Shown: in pieces, positions 52,340 to 63,400 of the stretch
Layout: every line of letters starts with the position of its first letter
Position numbering within the stretch: position 1 is the stretch's first letter
NCBI GenBank assembly: GCA_949825025.1
Contig: OX463780.1
Location: forward strand, 47,699,280-47,763,279
Direction: 5' to 3'
Source: Siphlonurus alternatus
Taxonomy: Eukaryota > Arthropoda > Insecta > Ephemeroptera > Siphlonuridae
Length of the DNA: 64,000 nt
Notes under the pieces: generated by a model
The model's database searches: none
Seen by the model: only the letters and a program-made list of their open reading frames with translations
Told to the model about the DNA's origin: nothing
Made by a program: the position numbers and the translations under genes

Positions 52340-52398
<59 letters not shown>
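52298..52398 (+). promoter_or_regulatory. Polycomb-response-element-like cluster with (GA)n
   Basis: Within about 45 bases are GCCATATT (52298-52305, fits Pho/YY1 GCCATHWY), TGAGCG (52305-52310, fits Zeste YGAGYG) and then a long GAGAG tract (52312-52398, one C interruption at 52341) that fits GAGA factor. This combination defines fly PREs, and vestigial is a known Polycomb/Trithorax target in flies. The motifs are seen directly; PRE function here is inferred. The (GA)n could be just a microsatellite. Confidence 0.4.
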
Positions 52399-52399
<1 letters not shown>

Positions 52400-53925
52400 G
52401 TTGAGATGAAGGCATTCCTGAAATTCCCAAAGCCACCCACCCATCTTTCCACCTTCCTTCTCCTTATATACAAAGTTCATTGTTGTTACGTTAGAAATTA
52501 TATTGTAGTACTAACAGCTTGCATGTTGCTGTATATATTTTATATATGTACGGTGGTTGGTATAAGGTATATAGCTTTTGCTTTACTTTTAGCTTTATTC
52601 TATTTTGCCTTGAAGCAATTTTATATAAATATATATGCCGCTGCATGTATATATATATATATTGTTTTCTCATATGCATGGTTGATATATTTAATACAAA
52701 ATAAAAAAATACCATAATACAATAAATATAAAAGTAACTTGCACAAAGAAATATTTTTATAAAGTAAAATAATAATTTATTAAAAAAAAAATATGTGGAC
52801 GTTGCCTTTTGAAATATGATTTAAATTACTATAGAAGACCGCGAGATGAAAACATGATAACTAATATTTGCAGTAAAGGTCACTTTTAACGTATAGAGAT
52901 ATAGAAAATAGCTCTTATGTTATATCAGAAATAAAATTGTTTTGAATTTATTTTACTTTCTATAACACAATCACATGTTTAAGGGAATATATGAGCAGTC
53001 AAAAAAAAAATAAAAAATAAAACTACCTAATTATGCTTGATATTATTGAAGTAAAAAAACAGGGATTTTCAAGACAAATGGACAAATATTTATATAATAT
53101 CAAAATACCGTATATTATACTTAAGGTTTGTGTAAGAATAAAAATCAGGCCATGCATCACCTAGACTAAATAAATTATAATTTTATAGATTTATACACAT
53201 TTACAGCCAAAACAAATACTGCATGGCTGAAAATTTTACGTATATAAAAACTTAAAATCAAGCCTTAAAACATTATGCCAGTAATTTCTTGGGAATGATA
53301 AATAAAATTTAAAATTGTGCTCTCAAGCAATGATTGCAAGTGTACATTGAATTGATTTGTTAAGTAAAATAAAACCGCGCTTATCTTTCATTAAAATCTC
53401 CCGGTACGCCTGCTAGTTAGTCCACCCTTCACGCGTCACTCAATATTCACGCAGTTGTCTTGAACTGACTCTGGTATTTCACTGGCCTGACAGTCTGACT
53501 TGCCTTGCTCAGAGTGAATAATCTAGCCCCCAAGAATGCTGTGAGGGGTGGGTAACCCCTTCTTTTGGTGGTGCATAAATTTGCTGATAAGTGTATTGCA
53601 AAGACGCTTCTTCTCTTAACAGTAAAAGCAAGCTCATAATGAAGAGAGACGCCATCAGAAAAGCATTCCTTTAACTTCACTTCAAAACTTTTCCGCGTTT
53701 TCTTTTGTTAAAACTCTTCACGTCTTTTTTATTTTTACTAACTAACTTTCAAAGACTTTCTAAAAATAAAATATTCTTTATGATATTATTTTTTATCACG
53801 TATTTCATATATTGTGTGCTGTTATTATGGTGTGTACTGTACTATATGACGTCAGTATCAAGTAATCGATGAAGTCCTTGCCGCCACCCTGACCAATGAA
53901 CAACCAGCTATTTGACCACACCCTC

Positions 53926-54058
<133 letters not shown>

Positions 54059-54904
54059 ACATTTTATATAAACCCTCAGCCACTCGCCTCCTCGCGTATC
54101 CGCCGTTTTGTCAAGCCCTTTTACGTTCTATTTTCACAGCGCAGACATATATGTGAAAAAATTATGTTCAGCGATAAAGCAAAAATTTTAGAACAAAATA
54201 GCATTTAAAATTAATATCAGAAAACAGTTACAGTAAAAAGGTCAGATCTACCCATTTAAAAAAAATAAAACTGAAATTCAACAATTCGAATTGGAAGAAA
54301 AATTCCAAGGTGCAATTTTCCATCTAATTTTCTATCAGAATTTTAAGTTTATGTTTGTTTCTGTCAAAAAATTTCATAGAATCCAAAATAAAACTGGAAA
54401 ATTAATTGAAAACAAAATATAGAAATTATTCTTTTAAAAATATATTATATATAAGATAACCATGCAATGAAGGCTTTCACTATCCATGGTTTATACTGTT
54501 TTATTATAATGTAATTGAGTTAAGCTGACGCTAACCGTGGTTATATAGTAAGAAACCTGACTATTTTCCTAATCGCACCTAATAATAATTTAACGGCATG
54601 AATTTTGCAACAAGAAGCACTTTCACATATTGTTGTCTTTTATATTATAACTAATTTTAAATTAATATATAATAACATATGCGTATTAATTTAGGATTTA
54701 TGATATATTATGCTGTAATCATGTAAAATATTTTATTTTAATATATTTAAATACTGCTACAAATGGAAAAAATATTTTCATATAAATATAATATTATAAT
54801 ATAATATACCAATTATCTCATGCATATTATAATATAAAAAAAATAACATAAATTTATATTTTTTTATATAAGTCCGTTTATATAATAATAATAAAATATT
54901 CGTT

Positions 54905-55140
54905 TAAACCGCCATTTATTCTCAATTCCTTTTCTCTTTGCCGCCTGTTTGCTCATATTGACTCGTTTATCCAAGATGGCGTCGGCCGCAATAATATTAT
55001 ATCTCATTAAACGTTGAACATGAATTCCATTTTATTTCACGACCATCATCATCAAACTGAATTGTTATTTCGGCGCGGCAGCGGCGGTGGCGGCGGAGAT
55101 CAACGAAAAAAGTCCCCCCCCCCCCTCTCTCTCTTCACTG
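54905..55140. promoter_or_regulatory. Pho/YY1-site island with GGCGGC run
   Basis: AAGATGGCG at 54973-54981 is a full Pho/YY1 match on the minus strand (GCCATCTT). A core GCCAT is at 54911. A (GGC)n-like stretch at 55073-55095 and a C run plus CTCTCTCT follow near 55113-55130. It lies about 1 kb from the (CT)n tract inside the vestigial intron. No open frame. Regulatory role is inferred. Confidence 0.35.
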
Positions 55141-57340
55141 CAAACTCGATGATGGTTTAAAGAACTTTTTATATAAGATGAAAATTAAATGTTTTTTTTT
55201 CTTCTTTGTATAAAGTTCTAGTTAAGTAAGTTGAACGATTAGAGGTTGAAGGATGCTAAGTGGGATGAGAAGATGCTGTTGCTTTATGCCAAGAGTATTC
55301 TTTGTTTTGGGATTTGTAAATCGCCTTCAGAAACACATTGTGTGTTAAGTTGAAGCCGACAGACACAGCTATTATAGAGCTGGGACTTCTCTTTTCACGA
55401 AATACTGGTGTGCAGGGGACGGAGGGAGCATTTTTTTTACATTTTTTAATATAGAAAGAAAACTGGATATATTAGGTTTATTTCAAAATTTTAAAACTTG
55501 GCAAAGCAATTTTGTTTATAAATTAATTAATTTGTTAGTCCAAATATTAGGTAAATTAAAATATTTGTATAATTAAATAGTTTGACCTTTTGACTAAAAT
55601 TTATGACCTAATTTATTTTATTTATATATATATATATAATTTCAAAATAATAACCTATAAATAAATCAACGTTTTCATCAGCTTTTTTTATATTGTGCCC
55701 TATATATATAATTTTGGTATGTGAAGAAAAAAAATGTTCAGAATCTCATTTTGAAACTTCAGTAAAATATTTATAATTTTGTTGAATATAATAATAGCAT
55801 ATATTAATTGTGTTACACTCTTCCATCGTTCGTTATATTATGTACAAAATAGTAATAGATAGCAGATTGATGAATTGAAGTTTTTATATTAAAAAAAAGT
55901 ACCATGCAATTTATTATATCCTCATATCTCATATGCAAACTAACAAAAATTGTCAATAAGACAAGGTCTCTGTATGTTTCTGCGAGTTGATGCATTATTG
56001 AGAACAATCCTTGTTTTAATATAATTTTATGATGATAGTAATAATTGTGTACAATTAATATATTTTTACAATTTTTGGAAATATATATATCTTTCAATAA
56101 TTTCTTGTTAAATTCTTTTAAATAAAATGAAACCTTTGTATTTCAATATTAATTTTATGATAAAATTGAATAAATAAAAATAAAATAAAGAAATATTTAA
56201 GTGCATGTAATTGTGTATTAAGGTTATATTGTTATAACTTTGGTTGATCTGTACACTATAAAATGACCAATAATGAAAATATGTCTTCAGTAATTCATTA
56301 TTTATGATAATTATAATCATAATCCAAAAATTACATTTAAACAATTTACTGTAAGATTCATTATTTTTTGTTAATTCTGAATTATTACTTACGATTCACA
56401 TAATAAATACAAAATATTATCGAATTTATAATATAGTACATTACTGTATGATTGTGACTAGTGATAAATTGCTTTAGCTCTTTATATACGAATGGTAACC
56501 GTCATAAATTAAAGGGGAATAAATTATCGTAATGAAGCAAGGGTAGGAATTTACATGTACTAAAAGAGATAATAGTTGCGCATAATTTTCTCTCTGAAAT
56601 ACGTCTAATTAAAATAAATAATTTAAATCATGGACATTTCTTTATTCATTTGACTTACCATCAATAAATCGCACTGCGTTATCAAAAACCTAACACTAAA
56701 ATAATCAATGATTTATTACTTCCGTTTCAGATATCGATAAAAATACGAAAATCTTGCATGACGCATTCTCACAATGTCTCTGGACACGCACATTTACTTA
56801 CAAAGGACAACTCTTCTAATGAGTTTCTAGTTAAAAAAAAATGGGGGGCTCTGGACAACACGAACTTTACCACTGCTAGAGAGGTTGTTATGCAGTCTTA
56901 TAATTACAATAGAGTAATAAATCTATAATTGCAATGAACTTTTAGGAATAACTAGACTGGGTGCTCTTCTTACCTGTCCTAAAATTGCAAGTCTTTTTGA
57001 GCTACCATCAAATGAGACAGAAGTAAAGTTGTTCAGTCCAGAGGGTCAGTTTCCCACAGATCATGACATAAAAAGGTATTTAAATTTGAAGAATTAACGA
57101 GCCTTTATTAGGAGAAGTATTGTACTTAGTATTGTACTTTGCACTTATATGATTAATTATAGTCTATTGTGGGATAAAAATCGTGCTATACGACTATATA
57201 ACTGATGCATTATATATTAAGGAATTCGTCTCAAATGACTTAAATTATATTTGATATACTTAAACTTGGGGTCTATCTCAATCAAAGATGTGTTAAGATA
57301 TAAATATAAATTAGTGATTTTTTAAAAAGCGACGGATTGC

Positions 57341-57443
57341 AAAATTGCGCATTTGCTGTAAATTCCTATGGTAGCCATATTTACTGACGCCTCAGCGTGA
57401 CGGACTTGCTTGGAAGCACACGTCACACCATGTAAATCCACCT
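57341..57443. mobile_element. Fragment related to the 42953-43246 MITE
   Basis: The right end CCATGTAAATCCACCTT resembles that element's terminus, and TATGGTAGCCATATT resembles its interior TATGGCGGCCATGTT. No left terminus is visible. Truncated, diverged copy. Confidence 0.45.
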
Positions 57444-57595
57444 TTATTAGAGGTCGCCGGGCAGATTGAGCGAGTGGCACTTGGACCACGGCCAGCTGAT
57501 GGGACGCATGTGGCTCACGATCCCACGGATTATCGCCTTAATTTGACCACCAACCCTGCCTAATTACACGCTCGTAGCACGATTTTAGTACTATT
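57444..57595. other. G+C-richer island near vestigial exon
   Basis: About 150 bp of complex sequence 650 bp downstream of the donor site. It contains GGCCAGCTGATGG, GCATGTGGC, GGATTATCGCC and GACCACCAACC (close to the Gli/Ci site GACCACCCA). An open frame of about 62 codons without an ATG crosses it in plus orientation and is not convincing. Candidate intronic enhancer. Confidence 0.3.
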
Positions 57596-58243
57596 GTTCA
57601 ATGTGATAGCATTAAATAATTACACCTTAAATGAATTACATTAAGTATTATATATATATATATTATTCAGTATAATATATTGTACAGTACGTGTCTTAAA
57701 AAACATATAATGGAAATTCTGTTCTGAATTTAAGTAACTTTAAAAAATGTCTTTAAATTTTTAAATAAAACACCTTATATTATCAAATATAATTATATAT
57801 AGAATTAAATCATACTAGTGTTAAATTCAAGCAATGCCATGCATATTTCAGCGTTGCTGTTAACAGCTTATTAATTCAATGAAAAAATTATGCTAATAAT
57901 TTAATAAGGAAAAGCTCGGAATAGCCACAATTTGTTAATATTCTAAGAACTAATTTTGTAAAAAATAAATGCCATCTTTGCTAAAAATTATATCTAATGT
58001 TACAAGTAAAACTGACGTTCCCCGCTAACGATCGAGTTTTTCAAACTCTTGCGGTGTATTGTAATATTCTATTGTAAAGTGTTTTTCTGAATATTAAAAA
58101 AAAAAAAGCCCAATATTAGCTAAAATTTTAGTTTTAAAAAAAAAACATGTAATTTACTTTTTAAAAGTTCACTAAACATCAAAAGCTAACATAAGACAGA
58201 CGGGGTAACTACCTGAGCTGTACATTCAGATTTCGATTCTCAC

Positions 58244-58834
58244 CTGCCATGCCGCCGTACGCCGCGTGCGCCGCCACGTAGCTGGAACTGTGGCTCGCAT
58301 GTGAAGGTCCATCCACGAGCGGGTGAGCACCACCCTGAGCAGTCTCCAGTTCGTGTAACCTCGAGGACCATTCTCCCGCAGCCTTACTCGAGCTCAGGTA
58401 TTGGTGCCTCGCGGGAGGTCTGACTGGTGCTGAGGGAGGCGGGGGAGGAGGTGGGGGTGGGGGGTGCGCAGAGGCAGAGGGCGCTAGGAGCAAGGGACCG
58501 TACTGGGATGCAGACGTGAACCGTCCCGCTGCGGCCGCCGCCATGTTGTTGTACGCGGTGAAGTCGTGGACTGCAGCTCTGTAGGCGGGCTGGTGGTAAT
58601 GCCAGGGGTCTGCAGAGGTCGCCTGGTGATGGTGCACGTGGTGGTGATGATGGTAAGGGTCGGAGCCTGACGCGGCCGCCGCTGCCGCAACTGCAGCTGC
58701 TGCGGCCGAGGAGTAAAGGTCCGCGGCGTGATGGTGATGGTGCGATGTTGAGGGCCCGCTCATTTGGTGTTGTTGGTAGTCGCTGTTCCAGAACGAGGGC
58801 GGGAAGTTCCGCGCGGACATCGGAGACGTCGCGT
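58244..58834 (-). CDS. vg: vestigial, large penultimate coding exon
   Basis: Encodes about 197 residues of Vestigial, the nuclear transcriptional co-activator of Scalloped/TEAD. The exon starts at TTCTAG|AC (AG at 58836-58835) and ends at GCAG|GTGAGA (last base 58244), phase 1 at both ends. Right after the acceptor is the diagnostic block SPMSARNFPPSFWNS (58826-58782), nearly identical to fly Vg. Then come a His5 run, DLYSS, poly-Ala, His runs, DPWHYH, HDF..YNNMAAAA, SQYGPLLLAP, ten Pro, RLHELETAQ and YGGMAG. The order fits the fly protein; poly-Ala and poly-Pro are longer and low-complexity. The Scalloped-binding TONDU motif is not in this exon and should lie in an upstream exon beyond the window. 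The open frame continues upstream to an ATG at 58880, but those codons are intronic. Its G+C content is far above the flanks. Confidence 0.96.
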
Positions 58835-58864
58835 CTAGAACACAAGTTTCATCCTTGGTTAGTA
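58835..58864 (-). promoter_or_regulatory. vestigial 3' splice site with TACTAAC branch point
   Basis: The minus strand shows TACTAAC (58864-58858) with its branch A at 58859, then a short tract and TTCTAG at 58840-58835, 24 bases from branch A to AG. This fixes the exon start at 58834 in preference to the upstream ATG. Confidence 0.75.
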
Positions 58865-58904
58865 GTGCAGAGCCAGACATGTGGTTTTCAATTTAAATTT
58901 AATA

Positions 58905-59262
58905 TTTTTTTATCAAACCAACATTGGGTACTTCTATTTACTAACAATTGTAAGTTTGAAACCCCGAACCTTCCGAAACTCAAACTTGAACGTTTTACGA
59001 ACTCATCGGCAACGGGGCGGCCATTCATCCCGGCTTTTGCCTGTGACTGAGGAAAACGTGGAAACCTCAGCCAAGATGGACGCTACAGCTTTTGTCAATG
59101 AACCGAAAGTGCAATGGTACAAAGCCAGAGGAACCACATATTTTGGTGGAAAAGCGCAAAGATTTATATACCGCTGGGTGGGAAATGTGCATGATTTTTG
59201 TTGAAAATGGTCACCCATCCAATTAATAACCATGTTAAGCTTGACTTCGGTGATCTGACGAA
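58905..59262 (-). mobile_element. 5S-rRNA-headed SINE (second copy)
   Basis: On the minus strand the head reads CAGATCACCGAAGTCAAGC, TGGTTATTAATTGGATGGGTGACC, matching 5S rRNA internal promoter words. After about 115 bp absent from the 8945-9240 copy come the shared core (59041-59080) and the tail GTACCCAATGTTGGTTTGAT plus A-rich DNA. Its tail lies about 70 bp from the vestigial acceptor. Confidence 0.8.
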
Positions 59263-60574
59263 TTCAATATTCCACTTGTGTAAAAAAATATAAATAAAAC
59301 TTAGGATTTTAATTTCAAAACATGCAGTTTCCAAAATTTAAAATTAGAAAGAAGAAAAAAGTCGATTGTCACCAGTAAGCTGTCCTTGAGAAAGAGTGAC
59401 ATATTTTGTTTTGAGAACCAACATGAAACACACCGCAAGAACTAATAAGACTATAATTAAATTAGTCATATAAGTACTGTAGATAAATAAAACAAATTAA
59501 AATTCATTTAGCATTGCATATAATTTCCCATAAAAATTATTTACGCCTAAAATATGTAAAGTGGAAGAATTAACTTTAAAATAATACTGTATGATAAAAA
59601 AATGAAAGTTTGAAGAAAATTAAGTGTAGATAAATTAGCAACACAATGTTATAATATTTGTTTTAATTTATTCGTCATAATTTTCGCCTACTCAGCATAA
59701 TTGCCAATCTAGTTAACACTTTAAATAATTACTGACTATCCCTAGAGACACCTGTGATAGGCTATAGTACTAAGTTTAATTACCTGTATGGCCGTAAAGT
59801 CATAACATCTTATCGTCCGCTCTATCTACATACAACAGCCTTGACCAACGCAATTATTATTTTACCGCTTATAAATGGCTAATTTCTTCAAGTATATTTT
59901 TTATGATCCAATTTTAAAAATAAATTGTGCTAATTGTGTTATCATGTAAATAATTAACTCGTTATTTATTGTAAAACTTGATTTCTGTGTAAGTAAGTCA
60001 ATGTATTCACAATAAGGATTTTCTGTATTGGATTCAATAAACAAATCAAATAAAAATAAAATAAATCCTTTGACGCAATGTTTTATCAAATTCTATGTTA
60101 TTTAGAATCCAAAATTTATAAAAAAATTCTTTTATATTTTTTTTCTCTTTCAGCATGTACAAAATTCTAATTACAGTAATCAAAAACGTTTTATTTCAAT
60201 ACTTACAAATACATATTTAAATTTTAATATAATACTCTTGGTTAATTCCATTATTATAATTGTATAGCATATAGTTAATATTAAAATATATTCTAATTTG
60301 TTTCGAGTAAACACAACAGATGAGGTCGTACTTTAATCCTGGGTTAATTTTGATTGTTGTAATAAACGAAATCAACCAACTTAGACCTGACTTTAAAAGT
60401 TATACCTCATCTATATGCAATGGGTGTTATAACTTTTACATTTATCACAATTTTAATCCACTTTGTAATTTTTTATGTAATCTACTTTTGTATAGGCGTA
60501 CTGTAATAAAGTTTGTTTAAATAATTTTTCATTGTTAATATTTTAACTTGCATAATACATAACTCATGAAATAT

Positions 60575-60577
<3 letters not shown>

Positions 60578-60622
<45 letters not shown>

Positions 60623-60635
60623 ATTATCTTTCTCT

Positions 60636-60725
<90 letters not shown>
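60578..60725. repeat. (AT)n microsatellite, interrupted
   Basis: Two (AT)n blocks, 60578-60619 and 60639-60725, separated by about 20 bases of unique sequence. Confidence 0.95.
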
Positions 60726-60730
<5 letters not shown>

Positions 60731-60898
60731 ATCATAAATCCTAAACGTGTATATATTTTCTGCACTCTTTTTTCCTCAACATAAGGTAGATCCAATGCAG
60801 AAAAAACATGCACACTATATAAGCAGAGTTTCCGAACGGACGCATATTTATATTTTAGTAAACAACTTTTGCATGCAAATGGTATATATTCATATTGA

Positions 60899-60963
60899 AT
60901 ATTTTTAATTCACTTTTCGGAACACCAGCAAAGGTAAAAATCGAAAAAGTGAATTAAAAATAT
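60899..60963. other. 65-nt hairpin
   Basis: ATATTTTTAATTCACTTTTCG pairs with CGAAAAAGTGAATTAAAAATAT (one bulged base) around a loop of about 22 bases. It is in the vestigial upstream intron. Possible miniature transposon or small-RNA hairpin. Confidence 0.4.
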
Positions 60964-62149
60964 CCAGCCCATGGTGATATTAATATGTCAGTCAAAATCA
61001 ACATGTCAGGATGCGCAAGATACAAAATTACAGCATGCCATGTCACGGATAAATGACATTGATACGCGTCCTTCAAAGGGAGTACGTGCAGAATTTTGCT
61101 ACACCATCGTAAATAAGTTATGTAATGATAATTATATGATGTCGTGTTTTTTGATTACAAAAGTGGACATGTCCTGCTGTGTGATAAACATAAGACAAAA
61201 CAAAAGATAACAAAGTCACGCCACGCGATTTTTAATTGCCTGTCAATTGCTATCGGTCCATTACAATTATCACCGCAGTTTCTACGAAGTGATAAAATAT
61301 ATGTACAGTACATACAACCAGAGTTCATTTGCATCGATTTTTTAACGATTTTCGAAACTTGAAATATCCACCAACAATATTAAATATATAGTATACGGTT
61401 ATGGAATAAAAAAAAAAAATACATATATTTTTCAGCGAATGCAGCTCGTACTTGCACTGTTTTTAAACTAATGGAATAAAAATTACTTTAATTAATTAAA
61501 TATTGAATTTGTAACAGGCATTATAATATATGAATTCATATTATAATTATTATTCATATAAATCATATAATTTATTAGTAATGTGTATTTCAATTTGTTA
61601 TATTGGTTTATATATAATTTGCACATCGCATTACTGTATGATGAAATTAATATAAAGCAATATTATATCTTTTGCATTAACTGATATAATATCATAATCA
61701 TATTTTACCAATTAAACTCGATGCAATTTTTTCTCAACATTACAAATTACAACAACGTTACATGCAATGCAATACATTGTATGCAATATGAAGTTTGAGG
61801 ATGCACATATCAACTGAGTCAAGTATTGAAGGATATAATACAATTTCATGATATTAACAGGAAGTTGACTCTTTATTTTTATTATATACTTCATCAATAT
61901 ACTCCAATAAAGTTTCTCCGAAATGACAATATTACTAAAAATAAAACAGTTCTAATACATCATTATAAAAATTAATTAAATATAAAACCAATAAACTTAT
62001 TATAAAATATTCCATTAAAAAACAATAAAAATATTTTCTTTTTAATCAACACACAAATACATCGACAGATGTATATTAATTTTAATTAAAAAAGTGAAAT
62101 AAAAATTATTTATTTTAGTCGTGTTAATTAACAGGGACCACACATTGTC

Positions 62150-62300
62150 GCTGCTCAGTCGGTCGTAATTTGTGTTATCTCTGAGGCACACATGGTTCCC
62201 ACGACCTTCTTCTCCTGGCACAAGGAGAATTCTCCTTCTCCTGGCAGTCCTATCTGTCCAGCATCTTCTACCTGCAGACGACCGCATGGGAATAAGCACG
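62150..62300. other. Mixed-composition island in vestigial intron
   Basis: Contains a local inverted/direct repeat (CTTCTCCTGGCA at 62209 and again near 62237, with AAGGAGAATTCTCCTT between). The 85-codon minus frame at 62042-62299 is Arg-rich in its first half and unrecognised. Not supported as an exon. Confidence 0.3.
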
Positions 62301-62545
62301 AGCTACTCATCAAATTCTTTGAATTTTCAGTTGCAATTTTTACCTGATCATTTTATGTATATTTTTTTCAGCATGTCTGACATGTCTAATTAAAGATCAC
62401 AAAACTTATTTATAGCCAAGGTCATAGGGCTGTCAGGAAAGGCCACATGGTCCATATACAATGCATACACAGGGTGCCTCTGCGCAACCACCCTTAGGAA
62501 GGGAATATTTGAAGTTATAAACATTGCATGATAAGTATTTTCAGT

Positions 62546-62640
<95 letters not shown>

Positions 62641-62645
62641 TATTA
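62546..62645. repeat. (TTTA)n microsatellite
   Basis: About 24 tandem TTTA units in the upstream intron of vestigial. Confidence 0.97.
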
Positions 62646-63179
62646 TATTTATTCAAAAAACAGACTATTATTTTAATGTTATAATATTATATATTTTGAC
62701 ATGATATTGTTGTTTTTTTAAATGAAATTTCTAAAAAAAATGATAATTAATTAGGTAATATAATTATATATATATTAAATTCTATAATAATATCTAAAAG
62801 TAAAAATGTTTCATAATTATATAATTAGAAATTAAACGGATAATTGCATGCATGGTTAGAGTCAATTTAAAATATAGCAATGTAATTCTCTATCAAATTT
62901 TATTAGTTTTCGCTAGCAGTGCACATGATGCAGCATATAATATAAATTTATATTATATTTGTTATAAATAATTAATTAATAATTCCTTGAATTAATGTAA
63001 ACTTAAATGAATAAATTTAAAAATATGTATAAAATTTCGGACAAAATAAAAAAATAAAGCATTTTATACACCTGATGGATTACCAAGATAATATTATAAA
63101 TTGGTAAAACTACATTAAAATTTGTGCTACAAACACATTCGAAATTTCATTTTTATTATTTAATTTGATTAAAATTAAA

Positions 63180-63400
63180 AGTTCGCGCTGTCCGGCAGGT
63201 TGACCCAGAGTATCGATTTCCATTTGCCGGGCCTGCTGGACACAAGGGATGTCCAGCTGCTCTCTCAGCGATAACGATCAAGAGAAGATATCTCCGATCA
63301 CCGGCTCTTCTGGTTGGCACCCACACGCGCGCATTCCTGAGGCGTTTTTTCCGTCCACAGCCGCCGCCGCTGCTCGCTTTTTTTTTTTTTTACCCTCAAG
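63180..63400. other. Candidate conserved element in vestigial intron
   Basis: About 200 bp of G+C-richer sequence with ATCGATTTCC, GTCCAGCTGC, GATAACGATC and a CCGCCGCCG run. Plus and minus open frames cross it without family resemblance. An enhancer is more likely than an exon, but neither is shown. Confidence 0.3.

Noticed and set aside
57450..57540. Coding exon on the plus strand in the G+C-rich island
   Set aside because: The frame of about 62 codons has no ATG, no family match and no convincing splice sites.
58384..58845. 153-codon and 68-codon frames overlapping the vestigial exon
   Set aside because: They are alternate-frame shadows of the G+C-rich vg exon, which has clear homology in its own frame.
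58835..58880. ATG at 58880 as the vestigial start codon
   Set aside because: The 15 codons before D16 have no match to Vg and contain the branch point and acceptor; the protein should have an N-terminal part with the TONDU motif upstream.
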